Source of the DNA: JANYGM01 sp043764015
Lineage (GTDB): Bacteria > Bacteroidota > Bacteroidia > Cytophagales > Thermonemataceae
Direction of reading: 5' to 3'
Assembly: GCA_043764015.1 (NCBI GenBank)
Contig: JAYUKY010000105.1
Location: 35,625 to 99,624 of the forward strand
DNA: 64,000 nt
Part shown: piece by piece, positions 52,661 through 60,975 of the stretch
How the letters are laid out: every line of letters begins with the position of its first letter
Position numbering within the stretch: the first letter of the stretch is position 1
The notes under the pieces: generated by a model
The model's database searches: none
The model's input: the letters and a program-made list of their open reading frames with translations, nothing else
Told to the model about the DNA's origin: nothing
Made by a program: the position numbers and the translations under genes

Positions 52661-52921
52661 TTAGTGAAATAAAGGATTATTTTCTGGTAAATTTATTAGA
52701 TGATTATCTACGTCTTCCTCATTATCAAATGTTAAGCATTCACAATCTTGATTTCCAAAATAATTTAGGAGTGCTAATAAATTTGGAAATAGTGTAAAAC
52801 AAGTGCCTTCGTAGTTGTAAAGATAAAGATATATTGTGGTTGTCTTATTTGTTACTCTGATTAGCTCAATAGTCCTAGAATTTTTAATATAATCCGTTTG
52901 GACAGTTTCTATATCATTCAT
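52661..52921 (-). CDS. small hypothetical protein upstream of the PLD gene
   Basis: 86 residues, acidic (ending ENPLFH) with a beta-rich middle (TTTIYLYLYNYEGTCFTLFPNLLALLNYF) and the acidic stretch CECLTFDNEEDVDNH. It contains three Cys but no zinc-type spacing. No family recognised. It is in the same direction as the PLD-like gene and may be its partner, for example an inhibitor or a specificity factor, since such short acidic ORFs often accompany nucleases; this is conjecture. No clear promoter. Confidence 0.5.
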   Translation of the reverse strand: MNDIETVQTDYIKNSRTIELIRVTNKTTTIYLYLYNYEGTCFTLFPNLLALLNYFGNQDCECLTFDNEEDVDNHLINLPENNPLFH

Positions 52922-53044
52922 TTAATTTATATTTTCTCATACAACAATATACTCAAATAACATTGATTTAACATTTTTTTGTTTTATTTGAAGATAAATT
53001 TTTGGTTTTTCATTTTATTGTATTCTTTTTTATCTCCTCAAGAG

Positions 53045-54076
53045 CTAGTTATTAAATGTATCTTGGTTATATTTTTTCTCTTCCCAGATTTTATCTGCCT
53101 TGTCTTGTGCTTTTTCAAACAAAAACTTAGCAATAACTTCTTTTATTTCTGCTAAATTCTCATCAGAAATGCCCGTAGCATAAAGTTTTAGTAATTCTGC
53201 TTGCATATTAGAAGGTAGTTGTTGCTTCTTAAACATCTCAATTTCCTTATAAATATCATTAGTTTCCTCAATATTTTCTCCTTTCGTAGCTTTCAAAACA
53301 AGTTCCAAACTCCAAACTAATTGTTTTGCAATATAATCAAAAAACGCCTGCAAATTGCTCGTATCCGCCTGATTAAGGGCATTTAGGTAGTTTTTCTTGT
53401 CTGCTGACTTGATAACAACAGGTGGAAAACCATTTTTTAGCAAAATATAATTCATTAGTAGCCTAGAAATACGTCCATTTCCATCATCAAAAGGGTGAAT
53501 ACACACAAACTTATAATGAATAAAAGCGGCTAATTCTACTGCGTGAAGTTCGTTTTTTTCTGTTTCTGCGTGATAAAACTGCATTAGTTCTGCCATTTTT
53601 GCTGGCGTATCTTGTGGCGTTGCATAATCAAACATCTCCCCATTTTGTAGCCTTACAGAGTTAGGAAATTCTTTGTATTGTCCTACTTTTAGTTTTCTTC
53701 TGGTTGGTTATCCGTCTTGTGTTATGGCATCTTTATAAAAATCACGCACCAAAATAATTTTATTAAGCTCCTTTATATCTATCTCCAAAATGGGTCTTTC
53801 TGTATCTTTTGCCCACTCTTGTATGAGCTTATAGGCTAAGTCGTGGGCTTTCATTTCCTCATACTCACGCATTTCGTGAGTGCCGTCTGTCTTGTCAAAG
53901 TACAATAAAAGTTGTGTTTCTCCGTAGGTAAGTGTATTTCCTTCAATATGATTGCTATTAAAGTTAAATTCTAACCTAAATTTCTTGTCTAATTGTCGTT
54001 TATTCTGCTCTGAAATACTAGGAAGTGCTTTTATTTGTGTGATAAGGTCATTTATTTTCTGGATTATTTCGTTCAT
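53045..54076 (-). pseudogene. Fic/DOC family protein interrupted by an in-frame TAA
   Basis: One continuous frame of 343 codons with a single TAA at codon 123 (53708-53710). Before it: a class II N-terminal inhibitory helix, FNSNHIEGNT (S-x-x-x-E-G), then VRDFYKDAITQDG. After the stop: PTRRKLKVGQYKEFPNSVRLQNGEMFDY, and the canonical catalytic motif HPFDDGNGR at about 194-202. The family has Gln (DGQPTRR) at the stop position, so CAA to TAA explains it. Fic proteins AMPylate protein Tyr/Thr/Ser residues. As read, the catalytic part could only be made from the internal ATG at 53635, without the inhibitory helix. Confidence 0.87.
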
Positions 54077-54084
54077 ATTTTTGG

Positions 54085-54464
54085 TTAATCAATTTTATAT
54101 AGCTTTAGTCCTTCTATGTAGTCAAAATCTTTAATATTATAGGTCAGTAATTTTGCTTGATTTACAAGCGCAAAAGAGGCTATAATAGCATCTGGAATAG
54201 CTATTTTCTTTTTAATTGATACTTTTTAATAAGTTTAAATGCTTGTATAGATATTTCTTCTGTGATATGCAACACATAAAAAGCACGAATAAAATTAATA
54301 GTTTTATCTAATTCCGACTTAATTTTATCTTTTCTACATAACTCCATTGCGACTAGTTTTGGCATATAGAGATTCTCAAAACCTATTTTTTGAAAAATAG
54401 CTTTAGTAGTTTCATCTTGTGTCAAATACTTAGAAAACATATTTGTATCTACAATTACCATCAA
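54085..54464 (-). pseudogene. PIN-domain toxin (VapC-like), frameshifted
   Basis: The frame from 54464 begins VIVDTNMFSKYLTQD (first PIN acidic residue) and continues MELCRKDKIKSEL, then ends at KKYQLKRK with TAG. In another frame the sequence continues KKIAIPDAIIASFALVNQAKLLTYNIKDFDYIEGLKLYKID, the rest of a PIN domain with its later Asp residues. The break is in an A-run near 54215-54225, where one missing A explains it. Restored length would be about 126 residues, normal for VapC-type RNases. The antitoxin-like gene lies 9 bases upstream and the Fic gene 8 bases downstream. Either mutation or base-call error. Confidence 0.82.
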
Positions 54465-54473
54465 TTTAGGAGA

Positions 54474-54698
54474 TTAAATTCTATTGTTCCACGCATCAGA
54501 GCGCAATTTTTTTGCATCAATATCTTGCCCTTTCCACAACCCAAAAAAGTCTAACGGATTAATACTATCATCTTTTTGAGTGATATTTTTGGTTTTATTT
54601 TGATGACGCAATGCCAGTAAAAAATCATATTTTTCGTTACTTGGCAAATTATCAAAAGCCTCTAAAAGCTCATTTGCTGTTTCTAATATTACTTTCAT
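54474..54698 (-). CDS. antitoxin of the PIN-domain toxin
   Basis: 74 residues. Position immediately before the PIN gene, and the ending FGLWKGQDIDAKKLRSDAWNNRI (about 52-74), which is a common C-terminal toxin-binding pattern in Bacteroidota and cyanobacterial VapB-like antitoxins, make this the antitoxin. The N-terminal part (MKVILETANELLEAFDNLPSNEKYDFLLAL) is helical, without an obvious AbrB or ribbon-helix-helix fold. With the toxin apparently frameshifted, it may now be an orphan or still neutralise a homologue elsewhere. Confidence 0.72.
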   Translation of the reverse strand: MKVILETANELLEAFDNLPSNEKYDFLLALRHQNKTKNITQKDDSINPLDFFGLWKGQDIDAKKLRSDAWNNRI

Positions 54699-54724
54699 AG
54701 TATTATTATATTAAAAAACAATAT

Positions 54725-54763
54725 TTCGTATTTTTCGTACCTCGTACCTCAAACTTCGTACCT
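54725..54763. repeat. 7-bp array (CGTACCT type)
   Basis: CGTATTT, TTCGTACCT, CGTACCT, CAAACTT, CGTACCT run between the antitoxin start and the sensor gene stop. Confidence 0.85.
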
Positions 54764-54765
54764 CC

Positions 54766-56652
54766 TTAAAGTCCTTCATTTTTGAGGCGTTCTATTTCCT
54801 TTTTGAGGTTATAGATGTCGGCATCTTTGGCATTGGTGGCTTTGGTATAAATAATTTCTTGGTTTCTTATTTTCTCGTTGAGTATGTCGTAGTCTGCTTG
54901 TAGTTTTTCTGCTTGTGTGAGTTTGTCGTTGTAGCTTGCAATGGTATCTTGCAGGCGGTTTTTTTGGTCAGTAAGGATTTTCTCACGACTTGTCAAATCT
55001 TCAATTTCCATTTCATATTGCCTTTTTATTTGGCTAAGTGCATCAGTTTTTTCTTTCTCACGTTTTTCCAATGCTTCTTGTGTGGCTGCAAGTTCTTCCA
55101 TATTTTGGCGCATTTCTTCCTCTTGTGAGCGTAATTGTTGTGCGGTTTCTTGCGTACTTTCCAGCAAAATTTGTGTATTTTCATTCATTTGTACACTAGC
55201 AATAGTGGCAGAAGTAGTATCAGCAACTTTCTTAATAAAATCAATTTCAAAATCTTCTAATCTCCTAAAAGAGGCTATTTCAAGCGCACCAAATACCTTA
55301 TTTTCATTGATAAGTGGCATAATAAAAAGCATTGTTGGATTTGCCTCGCCCAAACCAGAAGTAATATGAATATAATTATCAGGGATTTCTGTGAGGTAAA
55401 TACTTGTTTTTTCTATGATTGCCTGCGCCAAAAGTCCGTCATCTAAATCCATTATTTTTTCATCAAAACGCCTTCTTTCATACGCATAAGCCGCTTCTAA
55501 TTGCAGGTATTTTTTACCAGTTTTATCTTCTTTGAGAGAGAAAAATCCCCCTTGATTAACATCTAAATATTTGACAAGATTATAGATAATTTCGTAAGAA
55601 AACTCTTGAAAATTAGTAAAATTATTTCTTAAAACATCATTAAACAAAGAAATTCCGTTGTTTGCCCAACCTCTTTTTGTGCCATCTTCATCAACTTTTT
55701 TGAGATTATCACGCATTGTAAGCAACGCCTCACCCAGTTTGTCGTTGTCGCCTTTCATAGTAAAAGGCACATCTAATTGATACTTTCCAATATTTATGGC
55801 AAAATCAGAGGTTGCTCTTAGGCTTTCAGCAAGCGCATTGATGTTATTAGAGATGTCGCCAATTTCATCTTTTCTTTTTGTATTAAGTTTTATACTCAAA
55901 TCTCCTTGCGCTAAATTCTTGACTAACATAGAGATACGTTTGATAGGGCGTACAAGTCCACGAACATACTGAAAATAAGCCACAATAAAAAGAACAACAA
56001 ACGCCACAAAAAACAAGAAAATATTTCTTTGCTCACGTTTCTGTTCTTCCATAAAATTCTCCAAACACAAATCACTCAAACTCCCATTTTGGTTAAATAA
56101 ATTAAGTGTATTATCCTGAATATAGGTCATAGCGACTCTACGCTCTTGGTTTGGAGCTTTTCTCACCAAAAAATTTTTCTGTCCGCTCTCGTTGATAGTG
56201 CTATCTATTTGCGTTGTTTGTGCTGGTTGGTTGATTACAAACAACAAATTATCTCTATATGTTTTCCAAAGTTTCTTTATTTCTGATAGTTTGGAGCGGT
56301 TGGTGGCAGAAACAGGTTCTACAGTCAATTTTTGGGTAGAAATAGTGATTTCTCCGCCTCTTTCTAGCACCGCAAGATTAAAGTCGTGGTCATTGATAGC
56401 TTTTTGAAGTTCTGGACGTATTTCATTATTGCCCAAAAAGACCATATAAGAAAGAAAACCAAACTTTTGCGCTATCACTTCATTGCGCCTAGAAACCTCC
56501 GTAACGGCATTAGTAGCAGTAAGATAATTATTACTATAAACAAGATAAACATAGCTACCTATGGACAACAATAGCCCCAAAGAAAGTGAAAAGATAGTTT
56601 TTCCTTGTAAGGTAGATAAAGTAAAATTCAGATTTTTGAACATAAAAAGCAA
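54766..56652 (-). CDS. membrane sensor with HAMP, GAF and long coiled coil
   Basis: 628 residues. TM1 at about 18-40, an extracytoplasmic sensor region (~40-210) rich in helices, TM2 at about 211-233, then HAMP (VRPIKRISMLVKNLAQGDLSIKLNTKRKDEIGDISNNINAL), a GAF domain (about 340-500, YEIIYNLVKYLDVNQGGFFSL ... LFIMPLINENKVFGALEIASF) and a C-terminal coiled coil from about 510 to the end. There is no histidine kinase, GGDEF or classical MCP domain. This architecture is common in Cytophagales and is thought to signal through the coiled coil to partner proteins; the ligand is unknown. Divergent from hutI across opposed heptamer arrays. Confidence 0.8.
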   Translation of the reverse strand: MLFMFKNLNFTLSTLQGKTIFSLSLGLLLSIGSYVYLVYSNNYLTATNAVTEVSRRNEVIAQKFGFLSYMVFLGNNEIRPELQKAINDHDFNLAVLERGGEITISTQKLTVEPVSATNRSKLSEIKKLWKTYRDNLLFVINQPAQTTQIDSTINESGQKNFLVRKAPNQERRVAMTYIQDNTLNLFNQNGSLSDLCLENFMEEQKREQRNIFLFFVAFVVLFIVAYFQYVRGLVRPIKRISMLVKNLAQGDLSIKLNTKRKDEIGDISNNINALAESLRATSDFAINIGKYQLDVPFTMKGDNDKLGEALLTMRDNLKKVDEDGTKRGWANNGISLFNDVLRNNFTNFQEFSYEIIYNLVKYLDVNQGGFFSLKEDKTGKKYLQLEAAYAYERRRFDEKIMDLDDGLLAQAIIEKTSIYLTEIPDNYIHITSGLGEANPTMLFIMPLINENKVFGALEIASFRRLEDFEIDFIKKVADTTSATIASVQMNENTQILLESTQETAQQLRSQEEEMRQNMEELAATQEALEKREKEKTDALSQIKRQYEMEIEDLTSREKILTDQKNRLQDTIASYNDKLTQAEKLQADYDILNEKIRNQEIIYTKATNAKDADIYNLKKEIERLKNEGL

Positions 56653-56692
56653 ATAGTTGTGAATTATGAATTATAAGTTGTGAGTTATGAGT
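56652..56692. repeat. 7-bp array upstream of the sensor gene
   Basis: Units GTGAATT, ATGAATT, ATAAGTT, GTGAGTT, ATGAGTT. This orientation is opposite to the array at 56862, so together they bracket the divergent promoter region. Confidence 0.85.
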
Positions 56693-56849
56693 TAATACAT
56701 TGATTTTATTAAGACGTAACTGATTATAACAACTTATTTTGATTATAATTGATGATTTATATTTTCTTAATTGGCGATTGTAATTTATACAAAACTATGT
56801 TTTTTATGCTAAAAAACAAATAAGTTTCTCTAAACTTATCAAAAAATGT

Positions 56850-56897
56850 TATTTTTGTATTTAACTCACAACTTACAACTTACAACTTACAACTAAA
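56850..56897 (+). promoter_or_regulatory. hutI leader: -7 element followed by ACTTACA heptamers
   Basis: TATTTTTG at 56850-56857, then ACTCACA and three ACTTACA units from 56863 up to the ATG at 56901. The heptamers would thus be in the 5' untranslated leader. The -33 box is weak. Confidence 0.6.
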
Positions 56898-56900
56898 AAT

Positions 56901-58133
56901 ATGCAACTTATAGGTGCTTTTTCCAAGATAATCACGCTCAATAATCTACCAATGAAGGGCGCAATAAATGATAATTTGTTGGAAATAATAGAAAATGCAG
57001 GCGTTTTGGTAGCCAATGGCAAAATAATTGAAATTGATAACTTTGAGAAATTAGTCAAAAAATATGCTCACCAAACTTCTCCAAAAGTGCATATTCAGGA
57101 AGTTCCGCCTAATCTTACGTTAATGCCTGCTTTCATAGATGCACACACACACATCTGTTTTGGGGGCAACCGCTCTGCTGATTATGCCCTGCGCATTGCA
57201 GGAACGCCTTATTTGGAGATTGCCAAAAGTGGTGGTGGCATTATGGATACTGTCCGCAAAACTCGTGCTTGCTCTGATGAAGAGCTACTAAAAACACTTT
57301 TGGAACGCACAGAACGTATGTTTAGTGAAGGCGTGATGACAGCAGAAGTAAAAAGTGGCTACGGTCTTTCTGTGGCTCACGAGCTTCGTATGCTAGAAAT
57401 TATCAATAATGCTAATGAACATACCAATATTGATTTGGTTGCTACTTGCCTTGCGGCTCACGTTTGCCCGCCTGAACATACGCCACAAGAGTACCTTCAT
57501 TTGATAGAAAAAGAACTTTTGCCCCAAATTTTAGCTAAAAATCTCTCAAAAAGAGTAGATGTTTTTGTGGAAGAAACTGCCTTTAATGCTCAAATTTCTA
57601 AACAATATTTGCTCAATGCGCAAAAAATGGGCTTTGATATTACCATTCACGCAGACCAATTTAGTACGGCTGGGAGCAAACTTGCCGTTGAGGTAGGCGC
57701 AATTAGTGCCGACCATTTAGAAGCCACAAAAGAAGCTGAAATAAAACTACTTGCAAACTCAAATACTGTGGCAGTGGTGCTTCCTGGTGCATCTTTTGGG
57801 CTTGGAATGACGTTTGCACCTGCGAGAAAACTTCTTGATGCGGGTTGTATTTTGGCTATTGCCAGCGACTGGAATCCTGGTTCTGCACCACTTGGCGACC
57901 TTTTGATGCAAGCCGCCATTTTGGGCGCAAGTGAGAAACTTAATACCACAGAAACTTTTGCAGCTATCACTTTTAGGGCAGCAAAAGCCTTAAATATCAA
58001 TGATAAAGGCATTTTAAAAGAGGGTATGATTGCTGATATGATTGCTTTTGATACAGCAGACTATAGAGAAATTTTGTATTGGCAAGGCAAAATGAAACCT
58101 CGTTTCTTTTGGAAAAATGGAAGATTAAAATAG
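56901..58133 (+). CDS. hutI: imidazolonepropionase
   Basis: Third enzyme of histidine degradation, opening imidazolonepropionate to formiminoglutamate. 410 residues, an amidohydrolase TIM barrel with DAHTH at 80-84, FGGNRSADYALRIAG, a metal-binding His in ITIHADQFST, GAISADHLEAT and ASDWNPGSAPLGDL carrying the final Asp. The N-terminal beta-sandwich residues (VLVANGKIIEID) are present. No hutH, hutU or hutG is nearby. The start ATG follows directly on the heptamer array. Confidence 0.95.
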   Translation: MQLIGAFSKIITLNNLPMKGAINDNLLEIIENAGVLVANGKIIEIDNFEKLVKKYAHQTSPKVHIQEVPPNLTLMPAFIDAHTHICFGGNRSADYALRIAGTPYLEIAKSGGGIMDTVRKTRACSDEELLKTLLERTERMFSEGVMTAEVKSGYGLSVAHELRMLEIINNANEHTNIDLVATCLAAHVCPPEHTPQEYLHLIEKELLPQILAKNLSKRVDVFVEETAFNAQISKQYLLNAQKMGFDITIHADQFSTAGSKLAVEVGAISADHLEATKEAEIKLLANSNTVAVVLPGASFGLGMTFAPARKLLDAGCILAIASDWNPGSAPLGDLLMQAAILGASEKLNTTETFAAITFRAAKALNINDKGILKEGMIADMIAFDTADYREILYWQGKMKPRFFWKNGRLK

Positions 58134-58207
58134 TTGTGAATTGTGAATGAATACAATTTTTTGAATGATTTTTAATCCACCAAAGCGTTTGCCCAAAACT
58201 AAATTAA

Positions 58208-59092
58208 ATGACGAAAACAAATTTTTTTCAACTTGAAATTCAATCAAAAAACTTACTCTGTTTATTAAAAAATGGCATTTTTTTAGGAATTATACTTTTA
58301 TTTAGTTGTTGCATGAGATTTAGGATAAGCACTCCAAATATTTATAAAAAATTTGACAAACAAACTGTAAAAGTTGAAAATCAGGTCATAAATGGCAAAA
58401 ATATGCGCTACGTGCATAATGGTAATGATACACTTCCGCTTGTGGTGTTCATACATGGTGCGCCAGGCTCGTGTGATGCGTTTTTTGACTATATGAAAGA
58501 TTACTCACTACTTCAAAAATGTCAGATGATTAGCGTGGACAGAATGGGCTACGGTTATTCTGAGTTTGGGAAATCAGAGGTTTCTATGGAAAAACAGGCA
58601 TATTTTATTGCGGCTATTTTGGAGAAATATTTAGAAAAAGATAAGAATAAAAAAATAATTTTGGTTAGGCATTCGTTTGGTTGTCCTGTTGTGGCACGTT
58701 TGGTAATGGATTATCCGCAATATGTAAGTAGCATAATACTTGCAGCAGGTGCAATAGACCCAGAAAATGAGCAGATGTTTTGGCTGAACCGCCCAGCTAA
58801 TTGGCGGATTTTTCGTTGGTTAGTTCCTAAGGCTTTGAGAGTTGCCAATGACGAAAAAATAGCTCACGTAGCGCAATTAAGGCTTTTATTACCAAAATGG
58901 AAAGATATTACTATCCCTGTAACCTATATCCATGGAAAAACAGACAGAATTGTGCCTTTTATCAATATGGAATTTGCAAAAAAAATGCTCACAAACGCTA
59001 AAACGACATTTATCATCAAAGAAAAAACAGGGCATTTTTTTCCTTTCAAAAATCCTGAAATAATCAAAAACGCTATTTTGGGCTATTTGTAA
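58208..59092 (+). CDS. alpha/beta hydrolase, probable lipoprotein
   Basis: 294 residues. The N-terminal hydrophobic segment ends LFSCCMRF, a plausible lipobox. Hydrolase features: oxyanion strand VVFIHGAPGSCDAFFDY, VDRMGYGYSE, a nucleophile elbow VRHSFGCPV with Ser156, an acid in IHGKTDRIVPF and the His in KTGHFFPF. The residue two before the serine is Arg where nearly all relatives have Gly (GHSFGG). This may be tolerated, since the elbow Gly is favoured rather than strictly required, but could weaken activity. Substrate unknown. Starts 74 bases after hutI; could be co-transcribed. Confidence 0.8.
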   Translation: MTKTNFFQLEIQSKNLLCLLKNGIFLGIILLFSCCMRFRISTPNIYKKFDKQTVKVENQVINGKNMRYVHNGNDTLPLVVFIHGAPGSCDAFFDYMKDYSLLQKCQMISVDRMGYGYSEFGKSEVSMEKQAYFIAAILEKYLEKDKNKKIILVRHSFGCPVVARLVMDYPQYVSSIILAAGAIDPENEQMFWLNRPANWRIFRWLVPKALRVANDEKIAHVAQLRLLLPKWKDITIPVTYIHGKTDRIVPFINMEFAKKMLTNAKTTFIIKEKTGHFFPFKNPEIIKNAILGYL

Positions 59093-59131
59093 AAAAGCAT
59101 CTACTAAAATTTAGATACAATTAGTGGTAAA

Positions 59132-59509
59132 TTATTCTTCATAAGGCAAAATATCACAAAAAATCCCTTTACAACCAAAATAAATATCAGATTTTCTTAC
59201 TTCCTCCAAATTCTCTATTTCATCACAATATGGGCTAAAAACAACATAAAACAGGTCATTTACTTCAAGAAGAGAAATCCCTTGATATAAAACAGTATTT
59301 GAAGTTTTTGGGGCTTTAAATATTTTAAACGCTTCTATTTCAGTCAATAAAAATTTAATATTTATCCAATTTTGGTTATTCTCAAAATCCATTACAGAAA
59401 CTATGATTTCAGCATTTTGAGGCATTGCTTGAATAATAATCTTCCTAATTAAGCCATTATAACCATTTTTTATTCGTTTTAATAAATTATTCATTTCTAG
59501 TATTTTCAA
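59132..59509 (-). CDS. hypothetical protein
   Basis: 125 residues; the first ATG is at 59509, with a second at 59494 (MNNLLKRIKNG), which would begin 20 bases after the phosphatase stop. No known domain was recognised. The sequence alternates strands and short helices (AEIIVSVMDFENNQNWINIKFLLTE, VLYQGISLLEVNDLFYVVFSPY), the look of a small cytosolic beta-rich protein. It follows the tyrosine phosphatase-type gene on the same strand with only 5 bases between, so it is probably in one operon with it. Function unknown. Confidence 0.55.
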   Translation of the reverse strand: MKILEMNNLLKRIKNGYNGLIRKIIIQAMPQNAEIIVSVMDFENNQNWINIKFLLTEIEAFKIFKAPKTSNTVLYQGISLLEVNDLFYVVFSPYCDEIENLEEVRKSDIYFGCKGIFCDILPYEE

Positions 59510-59514
59510 TAATT

Positions 59515-59877
59515 TTATTCAAAATAATTTTCCATTTTTTGCTCCAAAATCTCCAATAATTCCGGTTGATAATACTTGTACCTGTCCGTAATTCTAAGAA
59601 TTTTTATTTTTTGAATATTCTTCGTTTCTGCGCTTTTGGAGATGTTTTTTTTGATAATGTCCAAATGTTTCTTTTCCATTACGAAAACGGCATCAGCCCA
59701 TTCTGGAAGCTCTTCTGTGAGCGGATTTGTGCCTTCTTTTTGGCAAATAACGTGGTTTGTGCCTGCGGAATCAAAAATATATTTGTCCAAATCAGGGTAT
59801 TTTTGAGCAAAATAGTCTTCTGCGGTGCGTGAGCGTTGTTTGTTGGCAGAACAGACAAAAAGGATTTTTGTAGGCAT
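59515..59877 (-). CDS. low-molecular-weight protein-tyrosine phosphatase-like protein
   Basis: 120 residues. The P-loop CSANKQRS is at residues 9-16 (Cys9, Arg15; C-x5-R) directly after the first strand (KILFVC), with SRTAEDYFAQKYP after it, as in LMW-PTP and the Bacteroidota protein-phosphatase relatives. The general acid Asp expected in a DPY-type motif near the C-terminus is less clear, with ITDRYKYYQPELLEILEQK in that position. It might act on phosphotyrosine or be a related arsenate reductase-fold protein; Tyr phosphatase is the better fit. Confidence 0.76.
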   Translation of the reverse strand: MPTKILFVCSANKQRSRTAEDYFAQKYPDLDKYIFDSAGTNHVICQKEGTNPLTEELPEWADAVFVMEKKHLDIIKKNISKSAETKNIQKIKILRITDRYKYYQPELLEILEQKMENYFE

Positions 59878-59970
59878 TTTTGTTTTTTCTTATAATTTCA
59901 ATATGAATTATGAATGAATGCAAAATTTGATAATCAAATCATAACATACACTAATTATAACGACCTACTT

Positions 59971-60002
59971 AAAAAGCCATTCTGTGATAGAATGGCTTTT
60001 TT
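59971..60002 (-). terminator. terminator of the 60044 gene
   Basis: AAAAAGCCATTCT pairs with AGAATGGCTTTTTT around GTGAT, downstream of the minus-strand lipoprotein gene. Remnant heptamers (CGTACTT, CTAACCT, CGTACTT) lie at 60008-60037. Confidence 0.87.
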
Positions 60003-60043
60003 GGAGAGATAAAATTCGTACTTCTAACCTCGTACTTGTTCCG

Positions 60044-60577
60044 TTATTGCGTGACTGTGTAGGTATTTCCTACTTTTTTGAGATTGATATTTCTGCCTCT
60101 TGTTGTGCCAAAATAGTTGTTGTTACCAGACACAACAATAGGAATAACAGTCAAACCAGCAGCAAAGCTACCATTAAGTGCATAACTATTATTGTTGGTA
60201 ACTCCTTTGAATTCAACGATATAATTTTTCATAACTATACCAGTTGCGTAAGCCGTTACCACAACAAGTTCCTCATCAGGCGAGCTAGGCGAAATAGTCG
60301 TACTTACCACGCCACCATCATTCGCTCCTATGGTTGCGCCTAACGGACCAAAAACAGTAGCAGAATAAGTGCTTTTCCTATATAAATACAGGTCTAAATC
60401 TACATCAGCAGGTGTTTTGTCGTAGGTAATGGTGATTTTAAGTCCACCAGTATCAGTAATTTCATTGGCGGCAGGTGCAGGCGTGATGATTGGGTCAGTT
60501 TTTTTCTTACAATTTTGAAACAAAACCAAGCAAGAAACCGCTAAAATCAGCATTTGGAAAGACATTTTCTTTAGCAT
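60044..60577 (-). CDS. lipoprotein with beta-sandwich domain
   Basis: 177 residues. Signal peptide with lipobox VLFQNCKKK (Cys at about 23), then a Pro/Ala-rich linker and a single beta-sandwich domain: LKITITYDKTPADVDLDLYLYRK, SPDEELVVVTAYATG, IVEFKGVTNNNSYAL and NINLKKVGNTYTVTQ. The first strand resembles bacterial pre-peptidase or DUF4625-like domains that carry an acidic, calcium-loop-type DVDLDLY motif. Probably outer-membrane anchored, periplasmic or surface. Function unknown. Followed by its own terminator. Confidence 0.7.
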   Translation of the reverse strand: MLKKMSFQMLILAVSCLVLFQNCKKKTDPIITPAPAANEITDTGGLKITITYDKTPADVDLDLYLYRKSTYSATVFGPLGATIGANDGGVVSTTISPSSPDEELVVVTAYATGIVMKNYIVEFKGVTNNNSYALNGSFAAGLTVIPIVVSGNNNYFGTTRGRNINLKKVGNTYTVTQ

Positions 60578-60656
60578 AAGAAATATATTTTTAGGTAAAA
60601 TATTTACATAAATTTAAATACACATACGTTTTTATGGAAAAAAGGTTGTGCTTATT

Positions 60657-60975
60657 CTAAAAATTATACCAATCTTTTGATTTGGTGAGTTGCGCCCAGC
60701 GTGTATAGAGAAACTTGGCGTGATCTATCACGTCTAAACCGTAGTTTCCTATGGCATAATCATCATTTACTTCAACAAGAAGTGTTTTATTGTCGTCTGT
60801 AACGCAAAAGTCAATACCATAAGCATTAGGGCGGTTTTTAAACTGTTTTACGGCTTTTTCTATGATGTCATAATCAGGTTTTAGCCTATAATTGCCACTA
60901 TATTGCTTTATACCAATGATTTTGCCATACCTGACAAATGTCCTAAATTCCGCAATCATATTCACAACTTCAGAA
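60657..60975 (-). pseudogene. ATP-grasp (DUF4343-like) gene, 5' part lost at an IS boundary
   Basis: The remaining reading frame gives SSEVVNMIAEFRTFVRYGKIIGIKQYSGN, AYGIDFCVTDDNKTLLVEVNDDYAIGNYGLD and ARWAQ-type C-terminus (TRWAQLTKSKDW), the final ~100 residues of an ATP-grasp protein with the metal-binding DF...EVND. The usual protein is 250-300 residues; the upstream part is replaced by the IS element, whose terminal inverted repeat starts at the break (60976). A small product from the ATG at 60965 is possible but would lack the ATP-binding fold. Confidence 0.8.

Noticed and set aside
51255..54700. A full defence island
   Set aside because: Only a PLD-like gene, a broken Fic gene and a broken PIN pair are present, with housekeeping genes on both sides; too little to claim an island.
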